A DNA stretch of 64,000 nucleotides from Aptenodytes patagonicus (taxonomy: Eukaryota; Chordata; Aves; Sphenisciformes; Spheniscidae), in the NCBI RefSeq assembly GCF_965638725.1, contig NC_134963.1, positions 11,250,501-11,314,500 of the forward strand. The letters are read 5' to 3'. Positions 48,420-61,000 of the stretch are shown here, piece after piece. The first letter of the stretch is position 1. Each line of letters begins with the position of its first letter. The translations under genes and the position numbers were made by a program. The notes under the pieces were generated by a model. The model was not told the origin of the DNA and ran no database searches. It saw nothing but the letters and a program-made list of their open reading frames with translations.

Positions 48420-49350
48420 TCTGGCCGGGACGCTGCCGCGGGAAGGAAGCGGTAAGCCGCAGCAAGGGCAGCAGATTGGGGAGGCAGCCTCCTCCCTTCC
48501 ACTCCCTCCCCAGCCCCGCCGGGTGCGGCCCCTTTAAGGCCGGCGCGGCCCCGCGCGCACTAAAAGCGCTGCCGCCGCCGCCTCGCCCCACTGTGCCGCC
48601 GCCGCCGGTCTAGCCGCACAGCTCCCGCCGTCGGCCCCGCCGCCCCCAGCTGCCGCCACCATGCCCATGTTCGCCATCCAGACCAACGTCTGCAAGGACG
48701 CCGTGCCCGACAGCCTGCTGGGCGACCTCACCCAGCAGCTGGCCAAGGCCACCGGCAAGCCCGCGCAGGTGAGGGCGGGCGGCGGGGACGGTGCCGCCGG
48801 AGGCGGAGGGCCGCGGCGGGAGCGGGGGCCGCCCGGGATGGGGCCGGCGGGGCTGGGCTGGGAGCGGGGCGAACACGTGCGCGGCGCCCGGCGCTGAGGG
48901 GAGGCCCCGGCGGGGCGGCCGCGGGGCTGCGCCCGCGCTCTCGCCCGCCCGGGTCGGAGGGGCCGCGGCCGTCAAGGGGAGCGACTGCGGACACAACGTG
49001 ACTGCGGGCCCCGCTGGTCCAGGGGGAAGGGCTTGTGCTCGTTCTTCCCCCGCCCCCGGCAGCCCTCCGCGGGGCCGAGGGAGCTGCGGCGTGGCGGCAG
49101 GCGTCCCGCTGCCTCCCTCTGGGCTGCGGCCCGTCCCTAGGCCGTGCGGCTCCCGGAGGCCATCGGCCTGGCGGCCCGGAGCAGTAACCTGACCTACAGG
49201 AAACTCCGTGCTCGGATAGCTGCAACGCCGGGGATTTGTTCGCCCTTGTGCCCGGGAGTCGGGATTTCGGCCGCGGAGCTGTGCCGGCGGCACGTTTGGG
49301 GGAAGGGGCTGGTATCTGCCAGGCCAGCGAGTCTCTGGCAAAGCGGAGGA
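48420..49350. promoter_or_regulatory. MIF: CpG island / promoter of MIF
   Basis: A dense run of CpG and GC-rich sequence surrounds exon 1 of MIF and extends into intron 1. There is no TATA box; the sequence just upstream (CCCCTTTAAGGCC, then CGCACTAAAAGCGC) may mark the initiation region. CpG-island promoters are typical of broadly expressed genes, matching MIF. Confidence 0.75.
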
Positions 49351-50974
49351 ACAGATACTGAGCTGGGCTGCTCCCGGTTATCCCGGGATCAGATATGGCC
49401 CCTCTTGGGCCAGACCGCTGCAGCCAGAGAAGTCAAAGCCCGATAGGGCTGAATTGCAGACAGGCTCTCGGACAGGCCCGGCGGCTCAGTCAGTGATTGG
49501 AGGGTGTGAATTCTGGCACGCAAATAGTTTTAAGGCCTTTATCTCCAGCCGTGTGCTCTTTGCCCTGCGCAGCGGCGGTGCTGTGGCGGTCAGGAGTACC
49601 CATCTCGCCTGCGGCTTTGCACAAACACAACCTTCGTTCCTAAAGCTTGAGAGCCAGGGTTGGGGGGGATCCCCACAGCATGCGCTGCTATGCCACCCGT
49701 GTGGGCTGCAGTGCCTGAGCCTCGGAAGGGCGCAGAGAGCAGCGCTGGAGAGCTGCCTGGGCCACAATACAGCACACAACTGTGCTGTTTAAATTTGGTA
49801 CCTAAAGCAAGTTTGTATCGGGAGAGGGAAGGTGAGAAATCCTGTAACTGTTTGTTCTCTTATCACAGTACATCGCTGTGCACATCATACCTGATCAGAT
49901 GATGTCCTTCGGGAGCTCCACTGATCCCTGCGCGCTCTGCAGCCTTTACAGCATCGGCAAAATAGGAGGGCAGCAGAACAAGACCTACACCAAGCTCCTG
50001 TGTGATCTGATCTCTAAGCACTTGCACGTATCTGCAGACAGGTACGGCTGGGACATGATGTTATTACCTTGTTTATCTGGCTCTCTGAAACTGTCTTGAA
50101 AAGTTAATTTAAAAATACAAAAAGCCAGGAATAAGTCCATGTATTTGAGAAAATACAAAGTGATTATTTGCAGTGTTTTCATGTCCAGTTAAGAGTTTTA
50201 GGCCTACATCTTTCCCTTGAGAGTCCTCTGTTAAATGGCTTCCTGTTCTCAGAGTAGGGAAAGGTCCCAGAGGACTGACAAGTTGTACAGTGTGTTTTTT
50301 GCTGTTGAGGTGTGATGTCCTCTGGTGATGGGAGGCTGAAAGCACGAGGGAGGAGCAGTAACAGGCTGGAGCTGACAGGCAAAGTAGAAACCAGCAGGCT
50401 GTGAACAGCTCCCTCACAGGCTGCAGAGCCTTGGGAAGAGTGTCTGCGTGCAGCGGTGAAGGACGGAAGAACCTGCTGCCACTGACGTGCTGGGGTTGGA
50501 AGGGAGAAGTGCAGAGCCGGCCCCGAGGGCCTGCTTGGCTTTCGTAAGGCTGCCTGTCTGTCTGACACGTGTGAAGGACTGCAGCACTCAGAAACAAAAG
50601 GTTTTGATCTCCAGAAATTCGTGACAGGCTGCTAACCAAAAGCTGTCTGGTGTCTGGGCAGTCCCTGACTGAAGAAGAGTTTGTATTTTAAAAAAGAAAA
50701 AAAGTACAATTCTGGGGACTCTGAGGAATATTGACTGTTTGGAGGCTCTACCAGAGAAGTTAGCTAGATTTCAGTAAAAATGAAGCTTGACATTTCTTCT
50801 GAGGAATGGGAAGCACTGTCCCCTGTCCTGTTGTCCTGTCTCACTCATTACTTATATAAATGAGTTAATAAGGTCATTGTTTGTGTCTTCCTGTGCCTCT
50901 TCTGCAGGGTGTACATCAACTACTTCGACATGAATGCCGCCAACGTGGGCTGGAATGGCTCCACCTTTGCGTAG
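48661..50974 (+). CDS. MIF: Macrophage migration inhibitory factor
   Basis: Exons 48661-48768 (108 bp), 49869-50041 (173 bp) and 50908-50974 (67 bp, stop TAG) give a 115-aa protein, the standard MIF length. The start has a strong Kozak context (GCCGCCACCATG). Catalytic Pro2, Lys33, Ile65, Tyr96, Asn98 and Trp109 and the CALC redox motif at 57-60 are all present; the C-terminus is [13 protein letters not shown] is a trimeric secreted cytokine and keto-enol tautomerase that signals through CD74 and chemokine receptors and leaves the cell without a signal peptide. Introns are 1.1 and 0.87 kb. It closely matches bird MIF as I recall it. DDX51 follows about 1 kb downstream on the same strand. Confidence 0.97.
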
Positions 50975-51155
50975 ACCTCTCCATCTGTCTGAAGAGGCTG
51001 CTCCTGGACCTACCCTCATCCTGCCCCTTAGCAGAGACCACCGCACAAATGGCCCTGTATTGCATTTTGTGCACTCTCACAGATTGATGGCTCCCTGCTA
51101 GTGTGTTTAAATATTGCTGCTTCAACATTCCTCTGTTTTCTCTGTGTAGAAAGCA

Positions 51156-51161
51156 AATAAA
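51156..51161 (+). terminator. MIF: AATAAA polyadenylation signal of MIF
   Basis: A canonical AATAAA lies about 180 bases after the MIF stop codon. Confidence 0.7.
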
Positions 51162-51169
51162 GATTTAGA

Positions 51170-51720
51170 AGTAAGCTGTCTGCTGTAGGCTTTGGCAGGT
51201 TGGGGATGGAGTTGGGCAATCGGCAACATACCTGTTTCACTCTGATTGCTAAATCAAACAAAAAGAACGCTGGGTTTGCTTCTGTTTCTCAGACATGGTA
51301 TTTCACGGTACAGTTTGACTGAGTGGCAGGTGCCTGACAGCACTCCAGGGTGACTTTCACCTTGCTGGGCTCCAGGGGCTGTAGGTACCTTCAGGGCTTC
51401 TTGTTGCTCCGAGTTTGTTTTTTGGGTTTGGTTTTTTTTTTTTTTTTTTTTCTTTTGGCTGTGTCCTCCATTGCCACAGCAGAAGCAGCCCTTGGGCCAG
51501 CTCTGTGCCTGCTGCTTCAGGGAGGCTTTCCTCTAACAACGTGCCAGCGGCGTGGGGCCAAGCAAGCAAGCAAGGAAGGAGCGCTTTTGCTCGCTGAGTT
51601 GAAATGCTGCTAGCCACATTGCTTCTGCTGGCTCCCTTCAGGCAGGCAGGGGTTGCCCTCAGCGCTGTGGTAAGCCTCTGTACTGGCTGCCGGCCTGTCC
51701 CCCGCAGTGATGCTGTGCTC
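51170..51720. other. Short intergenic stretch between MIF and DDX51
   Basis: No gene is seen. It contains a 20-bp T run (51432-51451). In human, DDX51 is head-to-head with NOC4L; no NOC4L-like coding sequence is present on the minus strand here. Confidence 0.5.
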
Positions 51721-51964
51721 CTCGGGGCCGGGCTCCTGCCGTGCGGGGCCGGGGGGGGCCGCGACTGAGGTACTTTCCTGCCCTCAGCGTTTTCCCATCG
51801 CCGCCTTCCCGGCCTTCCTCCTTTGGCGCTCCCCCTTCCCGCCTCCGCCGTCCATCCCCTCACGGTGCGCGCGGCGTCCCCCCTCCCCAGGCGGCAGGCG
51901 GCGCGCGCCCGCCCCCGCGCCTTCTGGAGCCTTCTGCCGTTGCCTCGCGCCACGCGGGCTCCGC

Positions 51965-51972
51965 TGACGTCA
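51965..51972. promoter_or_regulatory. DDX51: Perfect CRE palindrome TGACGTCA upstream of DDX51
   Basis: The full 8-bp CREB/ATF consensus lies 36 bases before the DDX51 start codon inside the CpG island. CREs near start sites of housekeeping CpG promoters are commonly functional. Binding itself is inferred. Confidence 0.6.
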
Positions 51973-52008
51973 TCCCCGCGCGCCCGGGCGGCGCGGCGCG
52001 GCCCGGCC

Positions 52009-55000
52009 ATGGCGCTCTTCTGCATCAAGAGGTACCCCCCGCCCCGGGCGCTGCCCGGCCCTCCGCCTGGCCCTCGGCCCCGGCCCTCCGCCTGGCCCTC
52101 GGCCCCGGCCCGGGTTGGCTGCGGGAGCTGGGTCCCGGCGTCCCCCCGCGGCAGGGACTCGAGCGGAGGGTGCCCGGCCGGCCGGGCCTGCTGGGGGCGG
52201 GCGGCTTGTGCCTGAGGAGGTTTCGTCTGGGCTGTTTCAGGTACGGCGGGGAGGAGGAGGGGGCCGAGGCCGAGGCGGAGGACCGGGCTCGGGTCCTGCT
52301 GGAGCGGCTGCGCCAGCAGGCGAAGGCCCGGCAGCTGAAGAAGCAGCAGGAGGCGCAGCCCGAGGGAGGGGAAGGCGAGCTGTCCGGAGGAGCCGGCCCA
52401 GGGGGCGCGGGGCTGAGCCCCGGGGGTGAACCCGGGGAAGGAAAAAGAAAGAGGAAGAGGGAGAGCGAAGAGCAGTCCCGTGCGCGAGGACAGAAGAAGC
52501 TAAAGAAGAGACAACGGCCTCCTAGCTCTTCTGAAGAAAGGGCCGATACTGAGGAGGCGGCAGGTGGCAGCACTCCATCGAAGAAGAAGGAGAAAGAAAA
52601 TCGAAGAAAATCGAAAGTGCCTCAGGAGAGGACTGAAGCAGGTAACGATAAACTGGGGTCATTTTGGTCGACAGCTCTCAACAGAGAAGTAGACGCAAGT
52701 TGCCCTTTGAGTACCTTGCCGAATTTACCTGATGGTAAATTTTGTTTTCCTCTGCTTAATATGTTCCCAGAGTAAGTCCCTTTTTTAGGGGAAAGCCCCA
52801 TATTGCAAACTTTGAGGATCAGTTTAGTGTAAGGGAAGGAGGGAAGCATGTCGCCTCAGCCTTCAGTTGCTTCCATACCAACAAAGGAACGTTTGGCTTT
52901 TGCACTTGGATTTAGGAAGAGAGGAGCTTGCAAGTTGTTGCTTAAGTCCTATGTTGTAAAATGTTCCCTACATCCCTTTTCTGTAGAACGTTCTGACCTG
53001 TAGCTTTGTATTTCTGTTATCCAAATTCCAGATTCTGAAGAAGACATCAAACAACAGGAAAACAGAAGCAACCTTAAAAAAAAGTCTTCTAAAACGAAGA
53101 AGAGAGATGAGGAAACAGAGCGAGCTGAAACAAAGAAGAAAGAGAACAGTGAAAGAGCTGAAGGAAATCAAAGCACAAAGGAGGAGCTGTCCTTAGCAGC
53201 CTCGGAGGAAAAGGCAAATCCTCCTCCCTCCAGTTTGGTGGTTCTTGGAGACTATGACAGAAAGCCAGTGCAGAAGGTAACTACCTTGACTGAATTTTGA
53301 TGATGGTCAGGAAGGAACAGGCATCCTTACCGGCTTATTTTATGTATGGCATTGCTTGTTTGATGGCAGAACCGCTTTGTTATTCTCCTTTCCCTCACCT
53401 CAGGTTCAGCCCTTCTTACCACAGTGGCTTGCTCAACCCAAACTAGTGCAAAAACGTATCAAAGATAATCTAGTTCCAATCAGAGATGTCCCAGGAATTC
53501 ATCCCAGGCTGTTGAAAAAGCTGCAAATGAATGGGATAGAGTCGTTTTTTCCAGGTACCTTGATAGTGCTTTTGTGTCTTTCTGCATTAATTTATGTAGT
53601 TCCTGCAGTCTGTTGCTGTATATTTTATGTGAAGTAAAATACAGAACAAAACCAAGTTTAATGCGTCAAAGTGATCGTACCAGTTTTAACCCTTCACTTT
53701 CAAATCTTTATCTAGGCTGAGTAATTGATCTAGTCATAAATGCAGCTCCACGAAATATGGTGGCTTGAAGTAATAGCTCACAGCTGCCAAAAGAGGGAGG
53801 TCTTACTTGTGTCCTCCCATTTTCCCCCGTTATGCCAGGCTTGTGCTTTAGTTCCTTACCTTCCACCATCTCTGCTTCTAATCAGACCTCTCTGGGAACC
53901 TGTTTGACTTATTAAAGCAGCAGAAAACTGTTCAAGCAAAAAAAGCTGTTGGTTTTCCATTATTTTACCGGTTTGGCAGACAAGTACAATAAATGTCAGC
54001 TCCTAAATAAGTAGAAAGCACAGCTGGGAGCAGGGATAAGGAGAGGGAGAGAAGGGAAGAAGGTGGGATCTCTGACCCTCAGCCAATTACTTGGTCCAGC
54101 TGAGCCTGGAGACTTGACTCATCGAGGTTACATTGGAAAGCCAGCATGTCTTTTCTCTTTTTAAGCCGTTACATAACGTTTTAATGTAAATGCTATTGCT
54201 TATTTTGTTCTGGGAGATCTTAACAGGTTGCTGATAGCAACTTCTTGTGTTTTCTCATAAATCAAGTCCAGTTTCTGGCACTTGGTAGTAGATAAATCAA
54301 GCAGTGTCATGCTCTGTCTGGTAGAGACGGTGTCCACTGAAGTCGTACGTCGTATGCATCACTGAGTATGGTCTTGTCACGGAGCTAAATCCCCTGGCTG
54401 CTAAACCTCATAGATAAACTGAAGTTGGCCAGTTTGTCAGGGTTTGTCATGGGACAGGGAAAGGAGAGGGTTCATGCATGACAGCCAAAGCTGTTGTCTG
54501 TACAGGACTGTGCTTCAGTCCTTGTGTACTCTCCTGCAGCGAACTTGAATGACTCCAAAGCCTATAGGAGTTGTGCATTTTGCTCCTTGGCAGATAAGGC
54601 TGCCTTGCTGTGTTGCATATTCTGTGTTTATATAAGAGTAGTTCGTACTTCAAAGAAAGGATGCTTATAGGCAAATATTCATAGGTTTTAAATCTGGTCA
54701 GTGCCATCCTAACATGAGAATGAGAAGACAGATATGAGTTGAAAACAATATTTAACACAGTAACATCTTAGCTGAGCACTAGAAAGCATTTCTATTAACA
54801 ACTGCTTTTGATTTCTTCCTCTCTTATGTCCATAGCAACAACAGCACAGATGTGGAAACAGATGCATTGTATATAACTGCTTTTCTGGATACACTAGTTT
54901 TAGGCCAGTTAACTCTGTAGTTAATGTTTGTTTCCACTTTTGTTCAGTTCAGGCAGAGGTGATTCCTGCTGTTCTACAGAGTGCATCCAATGGGTATTTG

Positions 55001-58000
55001 ATGGGGCAGGGAGGATACCGCCCCAAAGACATCTGCGTCTCGGCACCTACTGGCAGTGGTAAAACCCTGTCTTTTGTCATACCCGTAGTACAGGTGAGTT
55101 TACCCCCAGTGAAATACCTATAGGGAAAATGTTGGGGTTGCTTTTGTTCAAGCGAAACCTGAACTTAGAAGTAGGTCAAAAAGCCAAGGAATTCGTGGCT
55201 GCAAAGCAGCAGATTCTCAGAGCTGTCTCAGAGAACTGTATGAGTCCCCTTCATCTCAGCATCCTACTCCTTTTCTCAGACAACAGGCACAGCATAAGGA
55301 GTTGGAAGGGTGGAGGGGAGTAAAATGGAAACATAAAACTCCATGAGGATATGTCAAGCCCATCTCTTTTCACTGGGTTAGATACAGGAAGCCCCTTCTC
55401 TCCCCACTGCTTTCAGGGACTCATTTGGCCTTTGTTTTGGCAGGTTCTGCTAGATCGAGTAGTTTGCCAAGTACGAGCTCTGGTTGTTCTGCCCACCAAA
55501 GAACTGGCACAACAGGTATGTGGCTCTTCACCTTCCCTCTGAGCAGAACTGGGCCAGGGAAAAAGCTGGTGCAGTCAGTACTTTGCTTGGCTGTTCTGTG
55601 AAGCAGGTGGAAGAACCTGGCGGTGGGTTTGATGTTAGCATAATGGAAAGTATTTCTTTAAATGATTTCATTGTGGCTAACAGAGCCCATCTCTTTGCAG
55701 GTGAGTAAAGTGTTCAACATTTACACTGACGGGACAGGTCTGAAGGTCGTTTTGATTACTGGCCAGAAATCTTTTGCAAAGGAGCAGGAGATGCTTGTCC
55801 AGAAAAAGTAGGTTAAAAGGACTTTTGATAAGGTTTGTAGAGATTGTAAACTATTTAATCTCAGTAAGCAGAGGTCAAAATACAGGCTATTGCAGCACAC
55901 CATCATGCAGTAATGATTTTGGATGGTGGGTTTATATGCTAGACACTGGTGGTTTTGTCTTTCAAAGTGCGTGCTCCTACCCCTTTTTTGTGATTGTTAT
56001 GTTTTACTAGATTTTTGGGGTTCTTCACCAGCTGAGTAGAATGCAAACGTTTACCTTGTACCCACAGGTACAAATGATTCTTACGGCATTTTGCTGCAAC
56101 TAAGCTTTTTTTAAGAGTAATGAAGAATGGCATTTTTTGTTTAAAATGAGGGTTTAGTGTCCAGCACTGCCTTTGCCTGCTTTCCAAAGTAAAGTGCATA
56201 TTTGAATTTTATTGTTTCTCAGTTAAGTGAACAGTAGGAAAATCTTAACGTCTGCTGACCAAGGATCTCTGTTATGTGCTTTATGGTGCAGGGAGAAACT
56301 TACTGATGGGCTGCTTGTTCTTTCAGAGTGACAGGCTACTGCAGCCTGGCTGATATTATTGTGGCTACACCAGGGAGGCTCACAGATCACATTCGCCAGA
56401 CCCCAGGGTTCAGCCTGACGCAGCTCCGCTTCCTGGTGAGTCAACTCCACAGGTCTCCCATCTTAGTGCAAGGTCCATTACAGCTGTAATTCCTGCTTTG
56501 TTCTTGCATGGTACATAAATACATCTCTGTTGGAACTATTGTATGGGCCTGGTCTACACTCCAGATTGCTCAGGCAACGGTCTCAAGATGAGGTGTTTTA
56601 TTCCAACTCGTGACCCCCAAGCATCCACCCACTTCCCCTTCTCTCTTAGCCTCTTGCAAACACAAACTCGGAGTAAAGCCTTATCGGCCAAGGTCAGGGT
56701 AAATTGTCAGACTGTAGTAGCTTCCACCACATGGGAGTCTGTGCAGAGACACAGTTGCAATCTTATTTAGGATATGGAGATTTTTATCTCTTATTCGGAG
56801 ACATGGATTGGATTTATGTGCAGATGAACGTGTGTGTAGTTTGATGTCAGGCTGGCTACTGAGTCACTGAAATAAAAGCAAAATTCAGTTTTGGGGTAGA
56901 AACTTCCGCCTTCATTTAATAATGATGATATTACAAAAGGAAAATAAAAGCTGCCCAATGCTAGACAGTATTTAACAAGTAGTGGTTATCATCCTTGTGA
57001 ATTCAGATCGTAGACGAAGCTGACCGTATGATCGATGACATGCACCAGAACTGTCTGAACCAAATTGTCAAAGCTGCATTCCAAGTAGAAAACGACTCTG
57101 GCTCCAACATGCTTTTTCAGAGGACCAAACCAGGGCCTGTAACAGCAGCCAGGTAAGTTGCCAAATGCATTTCTTTGAACTGGTAGCACGGATGCCAGCA
57201 CCTAGATGCCACTGCCCTGTTTCACAGTACTCCCTCACAGGCACTCCCAAAGCTTGTTTACTCTGAGAAATGTCTGCCAAAGTAAGGCAGCTGCTTTTTC
57301 ACAGCTGAAAAAGCAGGCAGCGAACAGCTGATACTAGAGGATGTCTTCTAGACTGAAGCTTAAGTATTGTATTCTCCAAGCTTTCCTTAACTAGACTAAA
57401 GGAGCGTCAAAAGAATGCACAAATATTGCAAGTCTGTGATTCATTTGCACCGTAACTATGGTAATGCCCTCTGGCAAGCTGAGTAATGGATTTGAAGGAA
57501 GAGTCTTGGAATTATCTATCTGCAGCTGCTGTTTTCATACAGCATGGTAGAGATGTGTCAGAAACTGAGATCAGCCACCAAGGAAGGAAGCAACTAGCAT
57601 GAGGACACGGGTAACTAGGATGCAAGGATATGTGCAGGGGTAATGGGTGTGGGTTGTGCAGTTGGTTGAGAGCGCTGATCGGTTCCATCTGTGAACTCCA
57701 CCATAAAACAAGGGTGGAAAAGAACCTACAGGAAAGGCCCAGAGCAGGAAAAGAGCATCAAAAAGAGTTAATTGCTTCCCTCATAACATCATCTGAAGGC
57801 ACTTGTGGAGGAACTCCTTTGCCCCATCCTCAAAGCTCAGTTTCCGTGTGCTGTTTATTTCAGCTCCTGCTATCCTCAGATACCCTTACAGAAACTGCTG
57901 TTTTCAGCCACGCTGACCCAGGACCCAGAGAAACTGCAGCAGCTGGACTTGTTCCAGCCTCGCCTCTTCACGTCTGTCTATTCAGAGAAAAAAACACTCG

Positions 58001-61000
58001 GAGATGGAACAGAGGCTGAACAAGATACTAATAAGAAATACATACTCCCCGAGGGGCTATCGGTATGACATTAATTCTCTTGAATAAATTACACTTGAAG
58101 ATTTGTTTAACTCTGGAGTATCTAGTTATGTTTTTACCCTATAAACAAATATGTCTTCCCTAGGATTCCTCGCATTACAGAGGTGCTGGGAGAAAGTGGC
58201 TTTGTATTTTATGATCCAGAGAGCTCTACCTTTGCGCATTTGTTTTCTCATTACTTAGTGTTCATTTGGTTAAGACTGGATCTTTTTTTTTTTAAATTCA
58301 ACTCTCTTCGTGCAGAATTAAGTTTACAAGCAATGGGGAGTGGAGATACAAAGTAATAATAATGTATTAGCACTTAGGTATAACATGCATTTCAAGGCAT
58401 GTAGATACAGGTCACCTGTAGACAAGAAGGCAGTGCATGTTGTTACTTGCCGTGGAGAAGTGAGAACATTAGAACAGCACAGGTCTCCTGTCTCCACCTT
58501 GTGTTGCATCCTCCCAGCCTGTGACTCTGACTTGTTCTAAAGGGAGTAGCGTTGTGGGGTCTGGTTTTGCCGCTATTAGTCAGTTGAAAAACATCCAAGC
58601 CTAGGTAGGTCACGGACAGGTAGCGGGTTTCAGAGAAGATAGCCTTGGCAAGAAGTAATTTTTCTCTCTGAACTTCTTCCTTGTCAACTGCAGCAATGTT
58701 ACGTGCCTTGTGACCTGAATTCCAAGCCTTTGCTCCTCTTGCATTTCATGCTGACAATGAAATTTACCCGCGTGTTGTGCTTTACCAACTCCAGGGAAGC
58801 TTCTCACAGGTGACTATATTAATGAGATCACTATAGTAGGTATCTGTCACATATTGTTAGAGAGATGATGAAGTGACTGTTTCTATCCCGTTTACCTACA
58901 GATTGTTCCTGCTGGTTCAAGCCTTTGGTGGAGTCACTGCGGCTGAATTTTCTTCTCGGTTACCTCCAAATGAGAGACAGAGAACCATGAAGGAATTTGA
59001 ACAAGGAAAAATACAACTGTGAGCATCTCAAATGAGTTTCCTGCATGTCTTCCGACATAGGCTATTTCCAGCTAGGTGAAAAGCTAGGTAGAACCAAGAA
59101 CACAGTTAAATGGGGTCCTCTGTAAAACAGCATGCAGGAACCAGCTTAGAGAATGGGTGTGAGTCTTGGACTTGCAACTTTTGAATTGTTGCCCCTGCAT
59201 GTAGCTTGGCCTGTTCTAGTCTGGCTGTAATCTGAATTTCTGTGTGTTAGTTTATAACAAGCGGTAAATGTGACTGCTTGTTCATATAGTTGCCCAAAAT
59301 ACATACGGTTCTGAAAATCTTAAGTTTAATGTCTCTGCTTGGGGTCTGGCACTTTTTGGAAGAAAATGGATGTTGGTGCTAGAACTATATATAGTATTAG
59401 TGCTTCCTACCAAAGAAAGCCTTGATCAGACTGGCATGCAGATCCATGTCTCTCATCTGCTTTGTGATTTCGGTAGCTATATGGGATTGCATCTGTGGAA
59501 TGTCTCTGAGAGGAAGGTAAACATTTATTTTTTGGATTTTCTTTTTACCCAAACCCTGTGTTTAAATTCATCCTTGACTACCGGAATTTTGCACCTCGCT
59601 GTCTGCATTCGGTGCCTTTATGGAATGTTCAGATAGCTTACAGGTTTGAAACCTCCAATGTGGTGGGAGCCATCTGGCTTAGCGTCGCATGCCTGGAGAA
59701 CCCGGAAACACCCAGTGACTTTTCATGCACAACAGTAGGTGACAAATCTGTAGTGATGCTTGGAGGTCTGCGGGCAGCTAATAATGCCAGTGACAATAAG
59801 GAGCGACTCACAATGCTGCTGTCGTGCTCAGAGGTCAGAGGCTGGCTGCCCGGTTTGAACAGAGATTAGCAAGAGTTGTGCTGTGTCCATTTGTGTTTCA
59901 CTTGGGTGCGTAGTGCAAGAGGTGTTACCTAAAAATTACTATATCTACATTTAAAACCAGGTTAATCAGCACAGATGCCACTGCACGAGGGATTGACGTC
60001 AAAGGAGTGAATTATGTAATAAACTATGATGCGCCTCAGTTCATCAGGACATACATTCACCGGTAAGACAACCAGGAACAAAAGGAAGATGGTTGAGCTT
60101 GGTTTACTTTGAAATATTTAGCAAAGGTGACACGCACTTAAAAGGGTTTTCAGCTTTGGATTTTTCTTTTTACTTTAATATGCAAATAGCTTTCTAATCA
60201 AAATTAAGCCCGAAGCATCACCAGAGTAATGCCGTATTGAAACGGAGAACTAGCAGCCTATTATACAAAATGTATTTGACAGGAGCTAGAAATACTGTCC
60301 TGGACAGCATCGAGTATTGGGTTTCTAGATGTTCTGAAAACTGCAGCGGCTCAGCAGCTGTGAACGAGCCCTGGAAATGTTCATCCCTTGTAACATATGG
60401 CTAGTCCTGCTGTGCTAACCTCAAAAAACTCAGAATCAGACTTTCTTAAATCTGGCGAATTTCAGAATCAGACTCTTGGAGCTGATAATGGCAGTGACTG
60501 CGTGGCTAAACTGACCTGACGCTACTTTTTCTGATTTCAGAGTTGGAAGAACGGCTCGTGCAGGAAAAGCGGGCGTCGCTTTCAGCTTGGTCCTTAGAAT
60601 TCAGGTATGTCGTTGGTGTGGGATTCATTTGATAAGGATGTGTGCAGGGGCATAAATAAGGAGGACGAGGTTCATACTACTTCCCACCTTTTCCAGTCAG
60701 CTGAGCTTTGTACTTGGAAACTTCAGTTATTTCCTGACTAGGCAGCACATTCCAAAACATGCTAATTTTCTAGCTGATAGGCAGTGGGGCGTCTCATCTC
60801 CCGTGTCTGTTTTGTTACGCAGGAACGCAGGTTTCTGCGCATGTTGAAGGATGCCGGCATCCAAGACATAAAGAAGCACCCAGTGAAGGGCAACTCATTA
60901 AAGCCGTTGGTGCAGCAATATGAGGAAGCTCTGAGTAAGCTTGAGAAGACAGTCAAGGTAATTGAAACGGGGAAGAAAATTTAAAAAAATCAAACTACAA

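Larger units (their letters stand above)
51720..52480. promoter_or_regulatory. DDX51: CpG island / promoter of DDX51
   Basis: Very GC-rich, CpG-dense sequence covers the region upstream of the DDX51 start, exon 1, intron 1 and the first half of exon 2. No TATA box is seen. It includes a perfect CRE at 51965. Confidence 0.75.

Noticed and set aside
48610-49341. Long minus-strand open frame (243 aa) in the MIF CpG island
   Set aside because: GC-rich sequence lacks stop codons by chance; the product is a proline/arginine/glycine-rich string with no family resemblance, and MIF lies on the other strand.
48661-50974. MIF and the MIF-like gene as alternative exons of one gene
   Set aside because: Each has its own start codon, three complete exons, stop codon and polyA signal, so they are two genes.
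51357-52573. Minus-strand open frames around the DDX51 start (223 and 182 aa), considered as NOC4L
   Set aside because: Low-complexity composition from the CpG island, and a poly-T-derived lysine run in one of them; no NOC4L-like sequence or splice structure.
51741-52775. 344-aa open frame that runs through the DDX51 start
   Set aside because: Only its later part (exon 2) is real. The DDX51 start at 52009 is supported by the human-like MALFCIKRY, by splicing from 52031 to 52241 and by codon phase.
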